A stretch of 64,000 nt of DNA from Micromonospora sp045209745 (GCF_045209745.1 NZ_CP109273.1:6262001-6326000), one strand, 5' to 3'; positions 1 to 8,328 are shown, counted from the stretch's first letter. Notes: generated from the letters alone by a model not told the origin. Numbers and translations are program-made.

Positions 1-2056
1 CGCGGAAGGTCAGCAGCTCGTCCTCGCGGCGCAGGTCGATGTGGTCCTCGGGCCGGTCCTCGTAGATCTCGTACAGGGCGGCGTCGACGAAATCCTGAGT
101 GGAGTCGAAGAGCTTCGGCACCCGAGCCAGCGGCACGTCCGCCGCCACGGGCGCGGTGCCAACGTCGCCGAACAGGTCGGCCATCACGTCGACCTCGGCG
201 TGGGCAGCCTCGTAGGACTCGTCCACCGACTTGCCGGCGAGCAGATCCCGGACCAGCCGGTCCTCCTCGGCCTTGGCGTCGTACTGGCCCGTCACGGCCT
301 CGACACTGCCGAGACTGCGGTGCGCGGTCTCCTCCCGCTTGAGCAGCTTTTCGGAGACCGTCCGGTCGTCCTTCGCGTCCTCACGGTCGGAGGTGAGGAT
401 CAGCGCGCGGAACTGCGGCTGGTGCTTCTGCCCGTAGCGGTCGATGCGGCCATTGCGCTGCTCGATGCGGATCAGGCTCCACGGGATGTCGTAGTGGATC
501 AGGTGGTGGCACTGCTGATGCAGGTTGACGCCTTCCGAGGCGACGTCGCCGGTGAAGAGCAACCGGACCTCACTGCCGGCCAACTCGAACTCCTGCAGGA
601 TCGTCTGCTCGTCGGAGTCAGCCACCCCGCCGTGCAGCACCCGGATCGCGGTCGGCTTGAGACCGAGCATGCCGGGGACGACCTCGGCGAGCCACTTGAT
701 GGTCGGCACCCGCTCGGAGAAGACCACGGCCCGGATGTCGCTGCCCTTGCCGACGCCGATCTTCCTCAGCTCGTCGACCAGCCCCTTGAGCTTGCTGGAG
801 TCGCTGTCAGTCATCGCGGAAGTCAGCTCCGCGAGCCGGTCCAGCGCCGCCCGCTCGACGCCGGTGGCCTTCTTGCGCCGGTTGGTCACCGTCTCGTGCA
901 GCGCCCGGTGCGAGGACAGAAACGACTTCAACAAGGTGTACGGGAAGAGCCGGTGCTGCCCGGTGATCGCCTCGTCGGTCCACTTGCCGGCCAGCCACAC
1001 ATCGGTCAGCTCGTCGAAGATCTCCTCCTCGATCGACGTCGCCGCGCAGTGCAGCGCCTTCGATGGGCCGCGGTCGGCCCAGCGGTCGCCGATCTGGTCG
1101 CGTACCTCCGGGCTGATCTTCGTGCGGCGCAGATAGAGGTGCGCGATGTCGCTGGCCTGGTAGTCCTTCTCGTTGGCGATCGCCGCCGGGTCGAGCAGTG
1201 AGATCAGCTGCGCGAACGACTCCTTGTCGCCGTTATGCGGGGTGGCGCTGGCCAGCAACAGCGCATCGGTCTTCGCGGCCAGACGGCGGGCCAACTCGTT
1301 GCGCTGGGTGCCCTTGTTGATGAGGTTGTGCGACTCGTCGATGACGACGGCGTCCCAGGTCGTGGCGTCGAGGTGGTGGCCGAACTGGCCCGCGTCCTTG
1401 AGAGTGTCGACCGAGATGATGGCCCGCTTGAAGTAGGTGAACGGGTTACGCCCAGCCGGGATCTCCTGCTGGATGCGCTGAATGCCCGTCGAGTCGAGCC
1501 GGACCAGCGGGATCGCGAACCGGGTCCACAGCTCCCGCTGGAACTGTTCCAGGACCTGCTGCGGGGAGACCACCAGGATGCGGTCACCTCGACCCCGACG
1601 GATCAGCTCGGCGAGGATCAGCCCGATCTCCAGGGTCTTGCCCAGGCCGACCACGTCCGCGAGCAGGATCCGTGGCCGCAGGCCGGACAGCGCCAACTCG
1701 ACGGGACGCTGCTGGTAGGTCAGCGGGTCGAGCAGGAACCGGTCGGCGAGGGCCAACCCCCGCTCGGTGCGCGGCAACGGGGTACGCCGCAGCACCGCCT
1801 CCAGGAAGAGGCGGCTCTGCCGGAACCGCGACGAGGTGTCCTGGATGAGGTCCGTCTCCTCGGGCACCAGCGGCGTGATGTCCTCAAGCTTGGTGAAGAA
1901 GGTCGCCTCGACGTCCTGCACGAACTCGGATACGCCGACCGCCTTCACCATCGTGCCGTCCGCGGTGCCGGTCTTGACGCTGCGGATCAGCCACTCCTCG
2001 TCGCGGACGACGATGCGGGAGCCCGGAGCGAACGTCGCGGCCTGGGTGGTGGTCAA
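1..2056 (-). CDS. SNF2-family DEAD/DEAH helicase, 3' end beyond window
   Basis: A superfamily 2 ATPase of the SNF2/RapA/DrmD kind, expected to translocate on DNA or remodel protein-DNA complexes. About 684 residues are visible and the C-terminus lies outside the window. Visible motifs are Walker A (LLADVVGLGKT, K140), the DESH box at 240-243, motif III LLLASATPHNG, and in the C-terminal lobe GDVASEGVNL followed by QRNGRIDRYGQ (arginine fingers). The start is TTG at 2056, chosen because AGGAAGG precedes it by about 8 nt and overlaps the stop of the upstream kinase; no ATG or GTG fits the conserved N-terminus. Only 12 nt separate it from the kinase gene, so the two are probably co-translated. 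Related helicases occur in DISARM and other defence loci, but the rest of this locus is out of view, so a defence role is inference. Confidence 0.85.
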   Translation of the reverse strand, partial: MTTTQAATFAPGSRIVVRDEEWLIRSVKTGTADGTMVKAVGVSEFVQDVEATFFTKLEDITPLVPEETDLIQDTSSRFRQSRLFLEAVLRRTPLPRTERGLALADRFLLDPLTYQQRPVELALSGLRPRILLADVVGLGKTLEIGLILAELIRRGRGDRILVVSPQQVLEQFQRELWTRFAIPLVRLDSTGIQRIQQEIPAGRNPFTYFKRAIISVDTLKDAGQFGHHLDATTWDAVVIDESHNLINKGTQRNELARRLAAKTDALLLASATPHNGDKESFAQLISLLDPAAIANEKDYQASDIAHLYLRRTKISPEVRDQIGDRWADRGPSKALHCAATSIEEEIFDELTDVWLAGKWTDEAITGQHRLFPYTLLKSFLSSHRALHETVTNRRKKATGVERAALDRLAELTSAMTDSDSSKLKGLVDELRKIGVGKGSDIRAVVFSERVPTIKWLAEVVPGMLGLKPTAIRVLHGGVADSDEQTILQEFELAGSEVRLLFTGDVASEGVNLHQQCHHLIHYDIPWSLIRIEQRNGRIDRYGQKHQPQFRALILTSDREDAKDDRTVSEKLLKREETAHRSLGSVEAVTGQYDAKAEEDRLVRDLLAGKSVDESYEAAHAEVDVMADLFGDVGTAPVAADVPLARVPKLFDSTQDFVDAALYEIYEDRPEDHIDLRREDELLTFR

Positions 2057-2068
2057 CGGTGTGCCTTC

Positions 2069-3133
2069 CTACAGGGTCGAGCGGCGGGCGTACTGGCGGC
2101 GCATCTTGTCGACCAGCCAGGTGACGTCTGCACGAGGGTTGGTGGGCCGCTCGGGGTCGACCTTTGTGGGTGTCGTCTCCGGCACCGGGACGGTGTCCGC
2201 CTCGGTGACCGGTGTGGCCTCCGGGTCCTGTCGTGGATCATCCAGGTCCGGAGGGACCAGCAGCTCGGTGTTGCCGTCGTAGGTGAGCGCCGCCACCTCC
2301 TGCCGCAGGGCGTGGACGCCCTTGCCGCTGGTGGCGGTGGCGACCGCGAGCAACCGGGCGCGAACGTCGGTCAGGCCGGGTCGGGCCGTGGGATCGAAGG
2401 CGAGCATCGTGCCGAGCAACTGCACCAGCTCGGCCGGCACCTCGGAGAGGTCGGGAAGGTCGCTCGGCTCGCTGATGCGCAGCAGCAGGTTCCAGGAGTT
2501 GGTCGGCGGGTAGAGCCCATGCCCGGTCAGTGCGAAGACCAGCGTCGCGGCGAGCGCATAGACGTCGACCGCCGGCGTGAGGTCCCGTTCACCCTTGACC
2601 TGCTCGGGCGACATGTAGGCGGGAGTGCCGACCAGGGCGCCGGGCTCGGTCAGGTAGTCGTCCCGCTCGATCAGCACCGCCAAGCCGAAATCGATCAGCT
2701 TGGGCCCGTCGGGGCCGAGGATGATGTTCTGCGGCTTGAGATCGCGGTGCAGCAGCTTGACCTGGTGCACCTTGGCGAGACCTTCGGCGAGCATCGCGCC
2801 GACCATGGCAGCCAACGGCAGCGGAAGCGGCCCTCGCGCGTCGACGTGTTGACGCAGCGTGGCCCCGGGCACGTACTCCACAGCGAGCCAGGCCGGGTTC
2901 GCGTACGGGTCGGCGCCCTCCAGTCGGGCCACCCGGGAGCCAAAGACCAGCTTGAGGCTGTCGACCTCGGCGGCGAACCGCTCGCGCACCGTCGGCGCCT
3001 CGATGAGATGCTGTTTGATCACCTTGACGGCGACCCGCTCGGCGGTCGGCGACACCGCGAAGAAAACGTCGCCCATACCACCTGAGCCGAGCGGCCGAAC
3101 CAGGTCATAGCCGCCGATTCTGCCCAGCGTCAT
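2069..3133 (-). CDS. Soluble Hanks-type Ser/Thr protein kinase
   Basis: A eukaryotic-like protein kinase of 354 residues. The catalytic domain spans about residues 8-265: glycine loop GSGGMG at 16-21, ATP-binding K37 in VAVK, catalytic loop HRDLKPQN (D131), DFG at 148-150, and an SPE version of APE near 176. There is no transmembrane helix or PASTA repeat, unlike PknB-type receptors. The last 90 residues are a Pro/Asp/Thr-rich tail. The start ATG at 3133 is preceded by GAGGGGGACGA. It is the first gene of a pair with the SNF2 helicase downstream, which suggests that phosphorylation controls the helicase or signals in the same stress or defence response. Its own promoter must lie in the 160 bp shared with the divergent antitoxin gene. 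Confidence 0.92.
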   Translation of the reverse strand: MTLGRIGGYDLVRPLGSGGMGDVFFAVSPTAERVAVKVIKQHLIEAPTVRERFAAEVDSLKLVFGSRVARLEGADPYANPAWLAVEYVPGATLRQHVDARGPLPLPLAAMVGAMLAEGLAKVHQVKLLHRDLKPQNIILGPDGPKLIDFGLAVLIERDDYLTEPGALVGTPAYMSPEQVKGERDLTPAVDVYALAATLVFALTGHGLYPPTNSWNLLLRISEPSDLPDLSEVPAELVQLLGTMLAFDPTARPGLTDVRARLLAVATATSGKGVHALRQEVAALTYDGNTELLVPPDLDDPRQDPEATPVTEADTVPVPETTPTKVDPERPTNPRADVTWLVDKMRRQYARRSTL

Positions 3134-3280
3134 TCGTCCCCCTCACGATGACACCCACCCGAACTGCTCGTCTGCCCTGTCGGCGCGACGCCTGGCGGAC
3201 GCATGACCGTACAACGGTGAACTTTCAACGAGGAAGCGTCCGAATGGCGGTTCCTACTGGGCCTTGAATTCATACTTCGC

Positions 3281-3293
3281 TAGGCTCACGAGT
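3281..3293 (+). promoter_or_regulatory. Possible leaderless -10 element of the toxin-antitoxin pair
   Basis: TAGGCT (a TAnnnT match) lies at 3281-3286, seven nucleotides before the ATG at 3294. No ribosome binding site is present between them. This geometry is typical of leaderless actinobacterial mRNAs. No good -35 at 17-18 bp is visible. Confidence 0.35.
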
Positions 3294-3605
3294 ATGAGTC
3301 GGCGTGTGACGATCTCCGTTCCTGATGACGTGGCCGAGCAACTGGATGCGCTCCCGGCCCGCCAGGTTTCCGCGTACGTCACCGAAGCGCTGCGCCGCCG
3401 TCGGATATCCGACGACATGCGGGCCGCTCTGCGGGCGGCCGGGCACGGCGAGTTCCCGTACGACCCAGCGGGCGCGGCACGGCGGCTGGCGGCCCGCCAG
3501 GTGACACCGGAGATGCGCAACGCGGCGATAGCCCGGGTGGCCGAGCTGCTGGAGCGCCCGGTCGACGAGGTCCGCGCCGACTTCGACCGGCCGAGTGCGG
3601 CGTGA
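3294..3605 (+). CDS. Ribbon-helix-helix antitoxin (VapB-like)
   Basis: A 103-residue protein. Its N-terminus (RVTISVPDDVAEQLDALPAR, then VSAYVTEALRRR) is a ribbon-helix-helix DNA-binding fold, and the Arg/Ala-rich C-terminal half would wrap the toxin. It should neutralise the PIN toxin encoded next and repress the shared promoter. The ATG at 3294 is preferred over an in-frame TTG at 3264 because it starts the RHH strand and has a -10-like element just upstream. The stop overlaps the toxin start (GTGA). Confidence 0.8.
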   Translation: MSRRVTISVPDDVAEQLDALPARQVSAYVTEALRRRRISDDMRAALRAAGHGEFPYDPAGAARRLAARQVTPEMRNAAIARVAELLERPVDEVRADFDRPSAA

Positions 3606-4003
3606 GCGCACCGGTCTACGTGCTCGACACCGGCGCTCTGATGGCCTACGCCCAGGGTGTCGACACCGTTGGTGAACTGATGGTGGCGGCGGCCGATGCC
3701 GATGCGACGGTTGCCGTGCCGCTGGTCTGCCTCATCGAGGCATACAGCCTGCTCGACCACACCGAGCACGAGTACCTGTCGATGCTGCGTCGCAACCCGG
3801 CCGTGCGGGTTGTCACACCGGCCCTGCACATCGACCGGGCCGATGACTGCCCGGTCATTGGGGGCATGGCCCGGCAGGCCGGCCGCCTCGGTGCCGGCCA
3901 CGCGGTCTTCGTTGCGATCAGCAGCGCTGCCGGCCTCATCACGTCTCGGGCCGATCAGGTGCGAAAGGTGCTCGGCGACGACTGGCCCATCGTCGAGGTC
4001 TGA
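3602..4003 (+). CDS. PIN-domain toxin (VapC-like)
   Basis: A 133-residue PIN-fold protein, expected to be a metal-dependent RNase that cleaves RNA when released from the antitoxin. Acidic residues seen are D9 (VLDTGAL), E46 (LVCLIEAYSLL) and D118 (TSRADQV). The usual third acidic position, in the helix around GAGHAVFVA, carries H100 and no Asp or Glu, so activity may be altered or this may be a divergent subfamily. The GTG start overlaps the antitoxin stop by 4 nt, which is the normal coupling in VapBC operons. It converges tail to tail with the methylase gene, with only 2 nt between stops. Confidence 0.78.
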   Translation: MSAPVYVLDTGALMAYAQGVDTVGELMVAAADADATVAVPLVCLIEAYSLLDHTEHEYLSMLRRNPAVRVVTPALHIDRADDCPVIGGMARQAGRLGAGHAVFVAISSAAGLITSRADQVRKVLGDDWPIVEV

Positions 4004-4005
4004 GG

Positions 4006-5910
4006 TCACTGCGGGTTGTCCGGCCGGATCGAGCCGCGCGCCAGACCGTCGGCGGTGAGCTGAGCCAACTCCGCTCCCAGCGAGGCGGCCTGCCGGATCG
4101 CTGACTCGAAGGCGTCGAGGCGCCGGAACGCGTCTCCATGCACCCGCTGCTCGTCGAGCGACAGCCGCCGCACCTGCGCCCGTCGAATGTCGAACCGCAT
4201 CGTCCCCGACAGACTCGACGCCTGCTTCTCGTTCGCCGACGTTCGCAGCTGACCGGCCAGGAACCACGGATCCAACGCCGCCGGATTGGGCCGCAGGAGA
4301 TAAAGGTTGCGCCCCAACAGCGCCCCTTCGGCGGTGACCACCCGCGCGGTGAGCTGCCGCGCGATCATCGGCACCACCACGTCCCCCACCGCGAGAAAGA
4401 TCTCCTGCCCGAACCGGTCGTCGACCCGCCCGGACGCCTCCACCCCGGCGAGCACGTCCGGCACGGTGAGCACCGGCAGCCCTTCGGGCACGGGTGTGGA
4501 CGTGCCGGCGCGGACCGGGCCGATCAGTTGGAGCGCCCCGGTCTTCGCCAGCTCCCCTACGGTGAGGAAGAGGCCGTCCGGCCCATCGGGCGCGGGCGTG
4601 ACCTGCGGGAGCAGCGCCGGCAGCTCGCCGACGATGACGGCCAGTCGTTCTCTGGTGCGTACCAGATGCTCTCCTGATGCCTCGCCCCCGACGGCCGGTT
4701 GCCGGCGCGCGGGGGTGAGGTCGACATCCTCGTCGAGCAGTTCGATGACCGGGACCGCGCGGGCGAACCCGGCCTCCTCGACGTCGCCGTCCGGGGCGGC
4801 GGCGAAGGCCCGCCACGCGGCCAGCACGCGCGGCGCGGTGTCGGCCAGGTCGCCGCCTGCGGCGTCGATCAGCAGCGCCCGCGCCGGTGGCGGCGCCTCG
4901 GCCGCAGCGCGCCGCAGCACCCACAGATGCAGGGGTACGCCGTGCGGCGCCGCCACCCCCGGCGGGAGCGCGATGACGGCGCGCAGGTGGCCTCGGCGCA
5001 GCAACTCGCCGCGGATCCGTTTGCCGGCGCGGCGGCTGGCGACCGTGGGTGGCATCAGCAGGACGGCGTGCCCGCCGACCCGCACATGGGCCAGGGCGTG
5101 TTGCGCCCAGGCCAGCTCCGGTTCGGTACGGGGTGTGGTGCCGACGATCCAGCGGGGGTCGTGGCCGAGCTCCTCGTCGCCCCAGTTGGTGGCGCCGAAC
5201 GGTGGATGGCAGACGACGGCGTCGACGGCGCGGCCGGCGAAGGCGTCGGCGCGCAGTGAGTCACCGGCGCTGACCTCCCCGGGTACGTCGTGCAGGGCCA
5301 GCCACAACCCGGCGAGCCGGGCCAGGTCCTCGTCGAGTTCCTGCCCGTACACCGAGGTGCTGCCGGCGCGGACGGCGGCTCGCAGGATGGCGCCGGAGCC
5401 GGCGGCCGGGTCGAGCACTGAGCCGCCGCCGACGCTGGCCAGCCCGATCATCAGGTCGGCGAGGTCGTCGGGGGTGGCGAAGGGGCGGCCGGGGCCTGGT
5501 GCGGAGAACCGCTGCCACAGCTCGTCGAACGCGCCCTGCGGGCTCAGCTCGTCGGCGAGAGCGTCGACGTCGGGCAGCAGCGGCGCGAGCTGTGCATCAG
5601 GGTGGCCGCTCCGGGAGCCGCGCTGGCGGGCCAACAGCAGCGCGCCGACGGCCGCGAGCCCGGCTGCTGGGGAGTCGCTGGCCGCGGCGAGGTGTCGCCA
5701 GAGCCGGTCGGAGGTGGCGAGCTCGGGGAGCTTGCCCTGGGTGCGTAACCACTGCTCGACCTGCGACAGGTCGAACTCGGGGCTCGCCGTCGTCCCGCCC
5801 ACCGGGGCCGGGAAGTCGGGGTGCCTTTTGCGCCAGTTGCTGACCGCGGCGCGACCGACGCCGGCGAGCCGGGCGATCTCCGCTGCCGTGATGGTCGGGT
5901 TCTCCTGCAC
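4006..5910 (-). CDS. N6-adenine DNA methylase with N-terminal HTH and specificity-like C-terminus
   Basis: A 634-residue type I-like modification protein. Residues 5-58 form a helix-turn-helix (AAEIARLAGVGRAAVSNWRK). The methylase core has AdoMet motif I VLDPAAGSGAI at about 165-175. Motif IV, normally (N/D/S)PP(Y/F), reads CHPPFG at 234-239, so the catalytic first position is His. Residues about 430-600 (GPVRAGTSTPVPEGLPVLTV onward, then FLAGQLRTSANEKQ) resemble an HsdS target-recognition domain fused in cis. No restriction (HsdR) subunit is adjacent. Translation starts at GTG 5910. The His substitution may abolish methylation; it could then be a DNA-binding regulator or defence component. 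Confidence 0.85.
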   Translation of the reverse strand: MQENPTITAAEIARLAGVGRAAVSNWRKRHPDFPAPVGGTTASPEFDLSQVEQWLRTQGKLPELATSDRLWRHLAAASDSPAAGLAAVGALLLARQRGSRSGHPDAQLAPLLPDVDALADELSPQGAFDELWQRFSAPGPGRPFATPDDLADLMIGLASVGGGSVLDPAAGSGAILRAAVRAGSTSVYGQELDEDLARLAGLWLALHDVPGEVSAGDSLRADAFAGRAVDAVVCHPPFGATNWGDEELGHDPRWIVGTTPRTEPELAWAQHALAHVRVGGHAVLLMPPTVASRRAGKRIRGELLRRGHLRAVIALPPGVAAPHGVPLHLWVLRRAAAEAPPPARALLIDAAGGDLADTAPRVLAAWRAFAAAPDGDVEEAGFARAVPVIELLDEDVDLTPARRQPAVGGEASGEHLVRTRERLAVIVGELPALLPQVTPAPDGPDGLFLTVGELAKTGALQLIGPVRAGTSTPVPEGLPVLTVPDVLAGVEASGRVDDRFGQEIFLAVGDVVVPMIARQLTARVVTAEGALLGRNLYLLRPNPAALDPWFLAGQLRTSANEKQASSLSGTMRFDIRRAQVRRLSLDEQRVHGDAFRRLDAFESAIRQAASLGAELAQLTADGLARGSIRPDNPQ

Positions 5911-5928
5911 GCCGAAAGTCTCGCACGT

Positions 5929-5957
5929 CTGTCAAGCGTGAGATTGTCTGTTGACAG
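5929..5957. promoter_or_regulatory. Inverted repeat CTGTCAA-N15-TTGACAG in the divergent promoter region
   Basis: Perfect 7-bp arms at 5929-5935 and 5951-5957 lie between the divergently transcribed methylase and lipoprotein genes. Each arm also reads as a TTGACA -35 box, one facing each gene. On the plus strand TCTTAT at 5974-5979 gives a 17-bp spacing; no matching -10 is seen on the minus strand. The HTH of the methylase is a candidate ligand. Confidence 0.45.
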
Positions 5958-6012
5958 TGTTCTCGGACGATGCTCTTATTGACCCCGCAACGTTCACATC
6001 AGGAGGACAACG

Positions 6013-6537
6013 ATGCGCAAGACCACTACTCTCGCTCTGCTCGCCACCGGCCTCATCGCCCTGGGCTGCGGCTCCGGCGCCGCCGACAAGTCCACGAGCT
6101 CCGGCGGCAGCGACAAGGGCGAGGACGCCCCGGCGAAGACCGCGAAGGTGGGCGAGGCGGCCCGGGACGGCAAGTTCGAGTTCACGGTCAAGTCGACCAA
6201 GTGCGGCGTCGCCAAGATCGGCACCGACCTGATCGGCGCGAAGGCGCAGGGCCAGTTCTGCCTGGTCACGGTCAACGTGAAGAACATCGGCAAGGAAGCG
6301 CAGATGTTCGACGGCAGCAGCCAGAAGGCGTACGCGGCCGACGGCACCGAGTACTCCGCCGACGGCGGCGCGGCGATCTACGCGAACAAGAACGCCGAGA
6401 CCTTCCTCAACGACATCAACCCCGGCAACCAGGTCAACGGCGTCGTCGTCTTCGACATCCCGAAGAACGTCAAGCTCACCAAACTCGAGCTGCACGACTC
6501 GATGTTCTCCGGCGGCGTCGACGTCGCCCTCAGCTGA
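6013..6537 (+). CDS. DUF4352-type lipoprotein
   Basis: A 174-residue exported lipoprotein. A short basic N-terminus and hydrophobic stretch lead to a lipobox-like LIALGC with the lipidated Cys near residue 19, then a Ser/Gly/Asp-rich linker. The folded part from about residue 48 (KFEFTVKSTKCGV, VTVNVKNIGKEAQMFDGSSQ, NPGNQVNGVVVFDIP) matches the immunoglobulin-like DUF4352/telokin-like family, often found in Gram-positive surface lipoproteins of unknown function. AGGAGG at 6001-6006 sets the ATG at 6013. A strong hairpin follows the gene. Confidence 0.85.
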   Translation: MRKTTTLALLATGLIALGCGSGAADKSTSSGGSDKGEDAPAKTAKVGEAARDGKFEFTVKSTKCGVAKIGTDLIGAKAQGQFCLVTVNVKNIGKEAQMFDGSSQKAYAADGTEYSADGGAAIYANKNAETFLNDINPGNQVNGVVVFDIPKNVKLTKLELHDSMFSGGVDVALS

Positions 6538-6544
6538 ACACCCG

Positions 6545-6580
6545 CGCCGAGGGCGGGTCCCGCGAAGCTCGCCCTCGGCG
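6545..6580 (+). terminator. Hairpin terminator after the lipoprotein gene
   Basis: Perfect 11-bp inverted repeat CGCCGAGGGCG (6545-6555) / CGCCCTCGGCG (6570-6580) with a 14-nt loop, 8 nt after the stop codon. There is no U-tract, as is usual in actinobacteria. Confidence 0.7.
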
Positions 6581-6589
6581 CACCCCTCC

Positions 6590-6733
6590 CCCGCCGCGAT
6601 CGCCCTCGGCTCCGGCAAGCCGCTCACCGTGGACTCGCTCTTCACCTTCGCCCAGGTCGCGCTCTACCGGGCGATGAAGTCCCTGCGCAACGAGGGCGTC
6701 GAGGTCGAGGTCGTCGGCATCCCGTCGGCTTGA
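6590..6733 (+). pseudogene. Possible 3' remnant of a lost gene
   Basis: One frame here reads about 47 residues ending in TVDSLFTFAQVALYRAMKSL and EGVEVEVVGIPSA, then TGA at 6731-6733. The composition is protein-like (amphipathic helix, then a beta strand), but there is no start codon or ribosome binding site because the terminator hairpin abuts it. I do not recognise the parent. It may be the tail of a deleted gene or chance. Confidence 0.25.
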
Positions 6734-6763
6734 TCCGTTCACGACGTCAGCTCCACAGCATCC
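6732..6763 (+). repeat. Diverged direct repeat, copy 1
   Basis: Thirty-two bases matching 8329-8360 at 26 positions, with all six differences being transitions. This copy precedes the membrane-protein gene at 6805. Confidence 0.55.
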
Positions 6764-6804
6764 CCGAACCAGCTGTCCCACCGCCGCTCGAAGAGGAGTA
6801 CACC

Positions 6805-7419
6805 GTGACCGAGCCCCAGCACGAGCCGGACCAGCAGACCGAACCGCCGGCTCAACCCCAGATCCTGGGCATCACCAGCCCGCAGCCCGTCACCCGAACG
6901 AGGTTCCCTCTCCGGTGGATCGTCGCCGGCACCGTCCTGGTGCTGCTGCTCTGCTTCGGCGGCTGCGGCGTGCTGCTGGCCACGACGAACGGTGAGGAGT
7001 CGTCCGATCAAGGGAAGCCTGCCCCCACTGCTGCTTCCCAGTCGCGGGCCGGCACGTCCGCCCCGACCAGTGCCGCCGCACCGACTACCGCGCCCGCGAC
7101 GACGGCGCCGCCCGCACCCGTCTATGACGCCCCAACGAAGGGCGACTTCAAGCTGAATGTCAAGACGCTGCGGAAGAAGTGCTTCGGCAGCGCTGGCTGC
7201 AACATCACCTACCGGATCGACGTCACCTACACCGGCGATGGCCTCGACCCGTCCAGCACCTATGAGGTGACGTACGAGGTCAAGGGCGCGGAGGACCCGA
7301 TCATCAACACCTTCGAGGTGACCGGCGACTCCGCCTCCGTCCGGCAGGAGGAGACGGCCAGCACGAAGCGCTCCGGCGACAAGCTGACCGCCGTCGCGAC
7401 CGACGTGTCGGAGCTGTGA
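6805..7419 (+). CDS. Single-pass membrane protein with extracytoplasmic domain, unknown function
   Basis: A 204-residue protein with four visible parts: a cytoplasmic Gln/Pro-rich N-terminus; one transmembrane helix at about 43-65 (WIVAGTVLVLLLCFGGCGVLLA); an extended Ala/Thr/Ser/Pro linker of about 45 residues; and a C-terminal beta-rich domain (FKLNVKTLRKKCFGSAGCNI, DVTYTGDGLDPSSTYEVTYE) containing two Cys that could form a disulfide. The GTG at 6805 is chosen because AAGAGGAG lies 7-14 nt upstream. The fold resembles small Ig-like sensors or substrate-free lipoprotein domains. No function can be assigned. Confidence 0.75.
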   Translation: MTEPQHEPDQQTEPPAQPQILGITSPQPVTRTRFPLRWIVAGTVLVLLLCFGGCGVLLATTNGEESSDQGKPAPTAASQSRAGTSAPTSAAAPTTAPATTAPPAPVYDAPTKGDFKLNVKTLRKKCFGSAGCNITYRIDVTYTGDGLDPSSTYEVTYEVKGAEDPIINTFEVTGDSASVRQEETASTKRSGDKLTAVATDVSEL

Positions 7420-7463
7420 GAACTCCATGAGCGTGTCCCCATCACAAGACGTCAGGAGGCGTC

Positions 7464-8282
7464 GTGCGCCCCGATGAGTTCCTCCGCGCCCTGGCCCTGC
7501 TCCCCCCTCCGCTGCACGACCGCGCCCTCACCCTGCGCGCCTTCACCCGTCCCACCCGCTGCGACGCCTGCCAGCGCATCGGCGACGCCGTTCGCTTGGC
7601 CCTCACCGCCGCCCACTACGACGAGCTGACCTCCGCCGGCGAGCTGCTCAACACCGCCGAACGGCTCGCCGCCGACCACGGCATCCACCGCTGGTCCGGC
7701 GACGACCCGCAGCGCGGCCGCGGCCGGGTGGTCCGCTGGGCGACGACGTCCGCGCCGCTGGTCGCCGCGACCGACGCCAGCTGGAAGGGCCGCGTCGGCG
7801 GCATCGGGTACGTCGTAAGCGACGGCCACTACGGCCTGCTCGGCCGGGGCACCGGCCGGCTCGACCCGACCGGCGTCTCCCGGGTGCTGATCAACGAGCT
7901 ACGCGCGGTCGACTACCTGCTGACCGGGTACGACGAGGCGCCGGTGGGCATGACGGTGCTGCTGGACTGCCTCGCCGCCCTGCGCTACCTGCACCGCTGG
8001 CAGGCCGGCGAGACCGGCGCGATGCCGGCCGGTTACAGCCTGCGGGAGCGCCGCTGGTCGGCCCAGCCCACCCTGGTCCGGCTCGCCGAGCAGGTGGCCC
8101 GCCGCCCCGACCTGACGTTCGCGCACGTCAAGGGGCACAGCGGCCACGCCCTCAACGAGGCCGCCGACGGCCTGTCGCACATGGCCCGCCGTCGGCGGGA
8201 GGAGTCCTTCGACCTGCGTCCTCGGGCGCACGCCCTGGTCGACGCGTTCCTGGGCGACTGGCACGCGAACTCCACGCTCTGA
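7464..8282 (+). CDS. RNase H-like domain protein
   Basis: A 272-residue protein. The C-terminal two-thirds has the RNase H1 arrangement: D104 (ATDASWKG), E145 (INELRAVDYLL), D168 (VLLDCLAALRYL) and D235 after HVKGHSGHALNEAADGLS, which also carries the conserved His of the flexible loop. All four metal-binding acids are present, so hydrolysis of RNA in RNA-DNA hybrids, or a related nuclease activity, is plausible. Residues 1-90 form a separate domain with a DACQRIGDA helix. The GTG start has AGGAGG 6 nt upstream. It is co-directional with the zinc-hook ATPase 212 bp downstream, which suggests a nucleic-acid-processing module. Confidence 0.8.
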   Translation: MRPDEFLRALALLPPPLHDRALTLRAFTRPTRCDACQRIGDAVRLALTAAHYDELTSAGELLNTAERLAADHGIHRWSGDDPQRGRGRVVRWATTSAPLVAATDASWKGRVGGIGYVVSDGHYGLLGRGTGRLDPTGVSRVLINELRAVDYLLTGYDEAPVGMTVLLDCLAALRYLHRWQAGETGAMPAGYSLRERRWSAQPTLVRLAEQVARRPDLTFAHVKGHSGHALNEAADGLSHMARRRREESFDLRPRAHALVDAFLGDWHANSTL

Positions 8283-8328
8283 CCGCTCGCCGGGTGCCCG
8301 GAGCGAAAGCGGCCGACGTTGAGCCACT

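Noticed and set aside
41..1201. Long plus-strand open frames opposite the helicase, the mce genes and the sugar operon
   Set aside because: They show Arg/Gly/Asp-rich antisense composition, lack ribosome sites and overlap well-supported genes; typical shadows in high-GC DNA.
1..6000. A complete BREX or DISARM locus
   Set aside because: None of PglZ, BrxC, DrmA, DrmB or DrmC is visible; only the helicase, kinase and a methylase resemble components, and the methylase is on a separate transcript beyond the TA pair.
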